This document shows, piece after piece, positions 31,644 through 36,360 of a DNA stretch of 36,360 nucleotides. The DNA comes from DATKQY01 sp035532475 (GTDB taxonomy: Bacteria > Actinomycetota > Acidimicrobiia > Acidimicrobiales > Bog-793). Numbering within the stretch: the stretch's first letter is position 1; every line of letters starts with the position of its first letter. Made by a program: the position numbers and the translations under genes. The notes under the pieces were generated by a model, which worked only from the letters and a program-made list of their open reading frames with translations, searched no databases and was not told the DNA's origin. The DNA is taken from contig DATKQY010000023.1 of assembly GCA_035532475.1 (NCBI GenBank), positions 1 to 36,360 on the forward strand, given 5' to 3'.

Positions 31644-31667
31644 GGGATGGCGGGATGGCGGGATGGC
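31644..31667. repeat. Three tandem copies of GGGATGGC
   Basis: The 8-base unit occurs at 31644, 31652 and 31660 in the gap between the divergent HAD and DUF1015 genes. It may be a slippage product or sites for a regulator. Confidence 0.7.
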
Positions 31668-31775
31668 GCGACGGCGCGGCGGCGCGCCCGCGGGCGGACG
31701 CAGCAGGCCGAGGGCCCGCGGCCGTCGGCGCTGCAGCCGGGACAGGGCGACGCTGCGATGTGCTACGCAGGAGAG

Positions 31776-32993
31776 ATGCCCCGCTTTGAGGCCTTCCCCG
31801 GCCTGCGCTACGACGACGACGCCGCGCCGCTCTCCGACGTCGTCGCCCCTCCCTACGACGTCGTCGACGAGCAGTACCGGGAGAAGCTGGCAGCGCGCAG
31901 CCCGTACAACGCCATCCACATCGAGCTGCCGACGGACGACACCCCGCACGACCAGAGCCGCTACGCGCACGCCGCGGCGCTGCTCGAGCGGTGGGAGCGC
32001 GAGGGCGCCCTGCGCCGTGACGACGTGCCCTCGCTCTACGTCTACCGCATGCGCTTCAGGGCCGAGGACGGCAGGGAGCTCTCCTCGACCGGCGTGATCG
32101 GCGCGCTCGGCCTCGACACCGCCGGCGGCTCGGAGGTGCTGCCGCACGAGCGCACCATGCCGAGGCCGAAGGGCGACCGCCTTGACCTGCTGCGCGCCTG
32201 CCGGGCCAACCTCTCGCCGATCTGGGCGCTGTCGCTCGCCGACGGCCTCGCGAAGGCCTGCATCCGGGCGATCGGTGACGCCGCCGCGCCGATGAGCGCG
32301 ACCGACGACGAGGGGATCGTCCACGAGCTCTGGCCGGTGGTTGACACCGGGGCGATCGCCACGATCACCGGCCTGGTCGCCACGACCCCGGTCGTCATCG
32401 CCGACGGTCACCACCGCTACGAGACGGCGACCTTCTACCGCGCGGAGCGGCGCGGGGCGAACGGCGACCAGCCGGGCGACTACGACCTCGTGATGGCCCT
32501 CATCGTCGAGCTCAGCGAGGACGAGCTCTCCATCCGGCCGATCCACCGGCTGGTGTCGGGCCTGCCCGAGGGCTTCGACTTCGTCGGCGCGCTAAGCGGT
32601 CTGGTCGAGGTGCAGGAGGGCCCGGCGGACACGACGGCGCTCGTCGCCGCGATGGCCGAGGTCGGTGCGCTCGGACTGGTGTCGCCGGCGGGCAACTATC
32701 TGCTCGTCCCCCGCCCCGAGCTCGACGACGCCGCCGAGGCGGACCTCGACTCGAGCCGTCTCGATGCGGCGCTGGCGGGACTGCCGGCGCACGAGGTCAC
32801 CTACCAGCACGGCGCCGGCCTGGCGGCCCGCGCCGTCGAGCGCGGCAGCGCCCAGGCAGCGTTCCTCCTCCGGCCGGCCACGGTCCAGCAGATCGCCGAG
32901 ACCGCGTCGAGCGGCCGGCGCATGCCGCCAAAGACCACCTTCTTCCACCCAAAGCCGCGCACCGGGATGGTCTTCCGCACCATCGCCGGCTGA
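31776..32993 (+). CDS. DUF1015 family protein
   Basis: A 405-aa cytoplasmic protein of the widespread DUF1015 family, whose function is not established. Family hallmarks are the N-terminal FPGLRYDDDAAPLSDVVAPP followed by YDVV, the block SRYAHAAALLERWEREGAL, LPHERTMPRPKGDRLDLLRA, and especially IADGHHRYETATFY in the middle. The C-terminus has SGRRMPPKTTFFHPKP, also conserved. The ATG at 31776 gives the normal family start. AGGAGAG lies only two to three bases before it, close for a ribosome site, and TACGCA six bases upstream resembles the local leaderless -10 pattern with one mismatch. It is monocistronic and diverges from the HAD gene. Confidence 0.9.
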   Translation: MPRFEAFPGLRYDDDAAPLSDVVAPPYDVVDEQYREKLAARSPYNAIHIELPTDDTPHDQSRYAHAAALLERWEREGALRRDDVPSLYVYRMRFRAEDGRELSSTGVIGALGLDTAGGSEVLPHERTMPRPKGDRLDLLRACRANLSPIWALSLADGLAKACIRAIGDAAAPMSATDDEGIVHELWPVVDTGAIATITGLVATTPVVIADGHHRYETATFYRAERRGANGDQPGDYDLVMALIVELSEDELSIRPIHRLVSGLPEGFDFVGALSGLVEVQEGPADTTALVAAMAEVGALGLVSPAGNYLLVPRPELDDAAEADLDSSRLDAALAGLPAHEVTYQHGAGLAARAVERGSAQAAFLLRPATVQQIAETASSGRRMPPKTTFFHPKPRTGMVFRTIAG

Positions 32994-33018
32994 GCGCACC
33001 ACACCGTCCCACCACGCG

Positions 33019-33035
33019 CCGCCCCGGGGAGGCGG
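33019..33035. terminator. Candidate terminator between DUF1015 gene and korB
   Basis: CCGCC and GGCGG pair around a 7-base loop in the 80-bp gap between convergent genes. The stem can extend by a G-T and a C-G pair. No T-run. Confidence 0.35.
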
Positions 33036-33073
33036 TGGAAGGCACGGCCGGCGCGAGGGGCGCGCGGCAGACC

Positions 33074-34096
33074 TCAAGCGACCGTCCAGGTCGTCCCCGA
33101 GCGCAGCAGCTCCCCGAGATCGCCGCCGCCCTTGCGCTCGCGCACCTCGGCGACCTGGGCGTCGACGAGGCTGCCGTAGTCGGGTCGATCGACGGCTCGG
33201 AACACGCCGACCGGGGTGGGCTCGTGGGGCCCGCTCGCCAGCCGGGAGAGCATGAACGCCAGACCCGGGTCCTCGCGGTGTTCGTCGTGGCGCAGGATCG
33301 CGTCCTCCCCCACCGCGGCCACCTCGACGACGCGCAACGTCCCGTCGGGGTCGAGCACGACGCCCTTCTCGGCGTCCTTGCCGAAGCGGATCGGCCGGCC
33401 GTGGTCGAGCTGGATCAGCATGTCGGCCCGCTGGTCCCGCCCGGTGATCTGCTCGAAGGCGCCGTCGTTGAACACGTTGCAGTTCTGGTAGATCTCGACG
33501 AACGCCGCACCGCGGTGCGCGTGGGCGCGGCGGAAGGTCTCCATCATGTGCTTGCGGTCCATGTCGTGGGTGCGGGCGACGAACGTCGCCTCGGCCCCGA
33601 GCGCCAGCGACAGCGGGTTGAAGGGATGGTCGAGCGAGCCGAACGGGGTCGACTTCGTCACCTTCCCGGCCTCTGAGGTCGGCGAGAACTGCCCCTTCGT
33701 CAGGCCGTAGATCTGGTTGTTGAACAGCAGGATCGTGAGGTTCACGTTCCGGCGCAGCGCGTGGATCAGGTGGTTGCCGCCGATCGACAGGGCGTCGCCG
33801 TCACCGGTCACCACCCAGACGTCGAGGTCTGGCCGGCTGAGGGCCAGCCCCGAGGCGATCGCCGGGGCGCGCCCGTGGATCGAGTGCATGCCGTAGGTGT
33901 TCATGTAGTACGGGAAGCGGGCCGCGCAGCCGATGCCGGAGATGAAGACGGTGTTCTCGCGCTTCACGCCGAGCTCGGGCAGGAGGAACTGGACCGCGGC
34001 GAGGATCGAGTAGTCCCCGCAGCCCGGGCACCAGCGGACCTCCTGGTCGCTCGCCCAGTCCTTGCGGGTGGTCGCCGGCGTTGTGACGTCGGTCAT
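33074..34096 (-). CDS. korB: 2-oxoacid:ferredoxin oxidoreductase beta subunit (KorB)
   Basis: A 340-aa subunit that binds thiamine diphosphate and an iron-sulfur cluster. The cluster ligands are visible as C23/C26 (WCPGCGDY), C57 (GIGCAARFPYY) and C206 (YQNCNVFNDG). The ThDP/Mg site is GDGDALSIGGNH (98-109) with NNQIYGLTKGQFSPTS (126-141). By similarity to KorB of actinobacteria it should convert 2-oxoglutarate and CoA to succinyl-CoA, reducing ferredoxin; pyruvate cannot be excluded by sequence alone. Its ATG overlaps the korA stop by 4 bp. Confidence 0.93.
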   Translation of the reverse strand: MTDVTTPATTRKDWASDQEVRWCPGCGDYSILAAVQFLLPELGVKRENTVFISGIGCAARFPYYMNTYGMHSIHGRAPAIASGLALSRPDLDVWVVTGDGDALSIGGNHLIHALRRNVNLTILLFNNQIYGLTKGQFSPTSEAGKVTKSTPFGSLDHPFNPLSLALGAEATFVARTHDMDRKHMMETFRRAHAHRGAAFVEIYQNCNVFNDGAFEQITGRDQRADMLIQLDHGRPIRFGKDAEKGVVLDPDGTLRVVEVAAVGEDAILRHDEHREDPGLAFMLSRLASGPHEPTPVGVFRAVDRPDYGSLVDAQVAEVRERKGGGDLGELLRSGTTWTVA

Positions 34097-36063
34097 GCGA
34101 GCTCCTCCTCACCGGAGGCGACGATGGGTGCGACCTCCTCGTCGAGGCCGATCAGATCGGCGATGGCCTGCTCGATCTCGGCCACCTTGAAGGGCGTCCC
34201 CTGGACTTTCGAGAGGGTGACCGCGTCGACCAGGAAGTCGGCACGCACGAGCTTGGCGAGCTGGCCGAGGTTGGCCTCGGGCACGAGGACACGGTCGTAG
34301 CGGCTCAGCACCTCGCCGAGGTTCGCCGGGAACGGGTTCAGGTGCACGAGGTGGGCCTGGGCGACCCGCAGCCCCGCGGCGCGCACCCGGCGCACCGCGG
34401 CGGTGATCGCGCCGTACGTCGAGCCCCAGCCGAGCACGAGGACCCTCGCGCCGTCGGGGTCGTCGACCTCGACGGGCGCGATGTCCTTTGCGATGCCGGC
34501 GATCTTCGCGGCACGCAGGCGCACCATCTGCTCGTGGTTCGCCGGGTCGTACGACACGTTGCCGGTGCCGTCGGCCTTCTCGAGGCCTCCGACGCGGTGC
34601 TCGAGACCAGGGGTGCCGGGGACCGCCCACGGGCGCGCCAGCAACTCCGGGTCCCGCAGGTACGGCCAGAACAGGGCGTTGCCCTCGGCGTCGACGTGGT
34701 TGGCCTCGGCGGCGAAGGCGGGGTCGATCGTCGGCAGGGTTTCGGTGTCGGGGAGCAGCCACGGCTCGGAGCCGTTCGCGAGGTAGCCGTCGCTCAACAG
34801 GATCACCGGCGTCCGGTAGCGCACCGCGATCCTGACGGCCTCCATCGCCGCCTCGAAGCAGTGCGAGGGGGTCCTCGCCGCGACGATCGGCAGCGGCGCC
34901 TCGCCGTGCCGGCCGAACATCGCGTGGAGCAGGTCCGACTGCTCCGTCTTCGTCGGCAGGCCCGTGGACGGGCCGCCGCGCTGGACGTCGATGACGAGCA
35001 GCGGCAGCTCCAGGGAGATGGCGAGACCGATCGTCTCGGACTTGAGGTCGAGCCCGGGCCCGCTCGTGGTCGTGACGCCGAGCGAGCCGCCGAATGCCGC
35101 CCCGAGCGCCGCGCCGACGCCGGCGATCTCGTCCTCGGCCTGAAAGGTCCGGACACCGAACTCCTTGCGACGCGAGAGCTCGTGGAGGATGTCGGACGCC
35201 GGGGTGATGGGGTAGCTCCCCAGGAACAGCGGGAGGCCGGCCTGCCGGGCGCCGGCGATCAGTCCCCACGCCAGGGCCGAATTCCCTGTGACCTGGACAT
35301 ACTCGCCCTTCTCGAACGTCGCGGGGCGGACCTCGTAGGTCGACTCGAAGAGCTCCGCGGTCTCGCCGAAGTCGTAGCCGGCGCGAAAGGCCCGGGTGTT
35401 GGCCTCGGCCACCTGTGGCCGGTCGGCGAACCGCTTGGCGATCCACTCGATCGTGAGATCGACCGGGCGGGTGTAGAGCCAGCTCACCAGGCCCAGGGCG
35501 AAGAAGTTCTTGGAGCGCTCGGCGTCCCTCGGCTTGACCCCCGCCTCCTTGCACACCTGCTGGGTGATGGTGGTCATGGGCACCTCGTACACGCTGTACG
35601 CGCTCAACGACCCGTCGCTCAGCGGGTTCTGCTCGTAGCCGGCCTTGGTCAGGTTGCGTTCCTCGAAGGCGTCGCTGTTGACGATCAGGATGGCGCCGGT
35701 GGGCAGGGAGTCGACATTGGCCCGGAGGGCGGCCGGGTTCATCGCGATCAGCACGTTGGGGGCGTCGCCCGGCGTCAGGATGTCGTGGTCGGAGATGTGC
35801 ACCTGAAACGCCGAGACGCCGGCGAGCGTCCCGGCCGGCGCACGAATCTCGGCCGGAAAGTCCGGGAACGTCGACAGGTCGTTGCCGAACAGCGCGCTCG
35901 ACGCCGTGAACCGGTCGCCCGTCAGCTGCATCCCGTCCCCGGAGTCCCCGGCGAACCGGATCACCACCCGATCGAGCTGCTCGGATTTCGGTTCGATCCC
36001 GGTCGTCACGGGCTTCCTCGTCTCGTGCTCGCGGCCATCCGGGGACACGGACTCCGATGCCAC
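34093..36063 (-). CDS. korA: 2-oxoacid:ferredoxin oxidoreductase alpha subunit, gamma-alpha fusion (KorA)
   Basis: A 656-aa fused subunit. Residues about 30-200 form the gamma domain (VIRFAGDSGDGMQLTGDRF, FPAEIRAPAGT, VSAFQVHISD). From about 225 the alpha (PFOR N-terminal) domain begins: GNSALAWGLIAGARQAGLPL, FLGSYPITPASDILHELSRR, TTSGPGLDLKSETIGLAISL, RGGPSTGLPTKTEQSDLL. Domain II follows, near VLGWGSTYGAI. The fusion is the form seen in two-subunit KorAB enzymes of actinobacteria and archaea. The GTG start at 36063 follows a GGGGG run. TATGCT at 36148-36153 may be its -10, giving a leader of roughly 75-80 bases. Confidence 0.94.
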   Translation of the reverse strand: MASESVSPDGREHETRKPVTTGIEPKSEQLDRVVIRFAGDSGDGMQLTGDRFTASSALFGNDLSTFPDFPAEIRAPAGTLAGVSAFQVHISDHDILTPGDAPNVLIAMNPAALRANVDSLPTGAILIVNSDAFEERNLTKAGYEQNPLSDGSLSAYSVYEVPMTTITQQVCKEAGVKPRDAERSKNFFALGLVSWLYTRPVDLTIEWIAKRFADRPQVAEANTRAFRAGYDFGETAELFESTYEVRPATFEKGEYVQVTGNSALAWGLIAGARQAGLPLFLGSYPITPASDILHELSRRKEFGVRTFQAEDEIAGVGAALGAAFGGSLGVTTTSGPGLDLKSETIGLAISLELPLLVIDVQRGGPSTGLPTKTEQSDLLHAMFGRHGEAPLPIVAARTPSHCFEAAMEAVRIAVRYRTPVILLSDGYLANGSEPWLLPDTETLPTIDPAFAAEANHVDAEGNALFWPYLRDPELLARPWAVPGTPGLEHRVGGLEKADGTGNVSYDPANHEQMVRLRAAKIAGIAKDIAPVEVDDPDGARVLVLGWGSTYGAITAAVRRVRAAGLRVAQAHLVHLNPFPANLGEVLSRYDRVLVPEANLGQLAKLVRADFLVDAVTLSKVQGTPFKVAEIEQAIADLIGLDEEVAPIVASGEEELA

Positions 36064-36147
36064 GTCGTTCGCCCCCGAGGCCTTGCCTGGCGAGCGGGAC
36101 CGTCGCGTTCGGCCCTTCGCCGAGCCTGGTTCTCCGGCTCCCCGTCG

Positions 36148-36153
36148 AGCATA
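36148..36153 (-). promoter_or_regulatory. Candidate -10 element of korAB
   Basis: On the minus strand TATGCT fits the TANNNT consensus and lies about 85 bases before the korA start, in an otherwise GC-rich gap of 147 bases between the aldolase and korA. Confidence 0.4.
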
Positions 36154-36210
36154 GTTGCCCCGGCTCCCACCCCGACAACGACGGGCACCCGGGTGACCGG
36201 GCTGCCGGCC

Positions 36211-36360
36211 TCAGGCGACAGTGACCGCCGGGTCGAGGAAGACGTCCTGGACGGCGTGGATCAGGGCCGCGCCCTCGTCCATCGGCCGCTGAAAGGCCTT
36301 GCGGCCGACGATCAGGCCGGTCCCCCCGGCCCGCTTGTTGATCACCGCCGTGCGCACCGC
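36211..36360 (-). CDS. Class I fructose-bisphosphate aldolase, C-terminal part
   Basis: The last 49 codons of a gene that continues beyond the right edge. The sequence AVINKRAGGTGLIVGRKAFQ, then RPMDEGAALIHAVQDVFLD, then PAVTVA matches the C-terminus of the bacterial/archaeal class I (FbaB/DhnA-like) aldolases, where GLIVGRKAFQRP forms the phosphate-binding loop at the end of the TIM barrel. It cleaves fructose 1,6-bisphosphate in glycolysis or forms it in gluconeogenesis. It lies directly upstream of korAB on the same strand, with a 147-base gap. The N-terminal part and the Schiff-base Lys cannot be seen. Confidence 0.88.
   Translation of the reverse strand, partial: AVRTAVINKRAGGTGLIVGRKAFQRPMDEGAALIHAVQDVFLDPAVTVA

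Noticed and set aside
1..36360. CRISPR arrays, tRNA or rRNA genes, prophage or plasmid modules
   Set aside because: No regularly spaced repeats, tRNA-like cloverleaf, rRNA sequence, integrase with att sites, or phage genes were seen. XerD is the housekeeping recombinase by context.

Overview
The window is chromosomal DNA of a very GC-rich actinobacterium. I infer this from the heavy use of G/C at third codon positions, the frequent GTG starts, the leaderless promoters (TANNNT hexamers 6-7 nt before start codons), and the presence of most of the actinobacterial block nadK-recN-pyrG-nudix-xerD-scpA-scpB-rluB-cmk-der (the order seen around Rv1695-Rv1713 of Mycobacterium tuberculosis). A secreted G1 (glutamic) peptidase, a family that works at acid pH, and a ferredoxin-dependent 2-oxoacid oxidoreductase hint at an acidophilic lineage such as the Acidimicrobiia. 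That placement is inference only.

Left part (1-8.2 kb): a truncated IS630-type transposase, a noncoding stretch, the G1 peptidase, an FmdB-like zinc ribbon and a small zinc-ribbon membrane protein. These are followed by der and a DUF512 radical-SAM-like gene on the minus strand, then ispH, a family 2 glycosyltransferase and a GNAT acetyltransferase on the plus strand. DUF512/der and ispH diverge from a 32-bp gap that appears to hold two back-to-back leaderless promoters.

Middle (8.2-16.9 kb): a long minus-strand operon runs scpA-scpB-rluB-aroH-tyrA-aroA-cmk-plsC-epimerase, with several 4-bp stop/start overlaps. It joins chromosome segregation, ribosome modification, three shikimate/tyrosine steps, CMP kinase and phospholipid synthesis. 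trpS diverges from scpA, again with paired leaderless promoters.

Accessory interval (16.9-23.6 kb): after about 660 noncoding bases comes a TasA/camelysin-like secreted protein with its dedicated SipW-type signal peptidase, separated by a perfect 17-bp hairpin. Next are a small Smr-domain gene, a marR-MFS exporter operon with a palindromic operator candidate, a 57-codon zinc-ribbon ORF, an unrecognised two-TM exported-domain protein, and an M50 site-2 protease.

Right part (23.6-36.4 kb): a DksA/TraR-like gene, xerD (with a puzzling start region), a NUDIX hydrolase, pyrG, recN (with an acidic insertion) and nadK. They are followed by a protein with a coiled-coil-like N-terminus and a histone-H1-like tail, a NagD-type HAD phosphatase, a DUF1015 gene on the plus strand, korB/korA, and the C-terminal end of a class I fructose-bisphosphate aldolase. 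The interval looks like the ancestral nadK-to-der cluster split by the insertion of trpS, the TasA/SipW module and the efflux operon.
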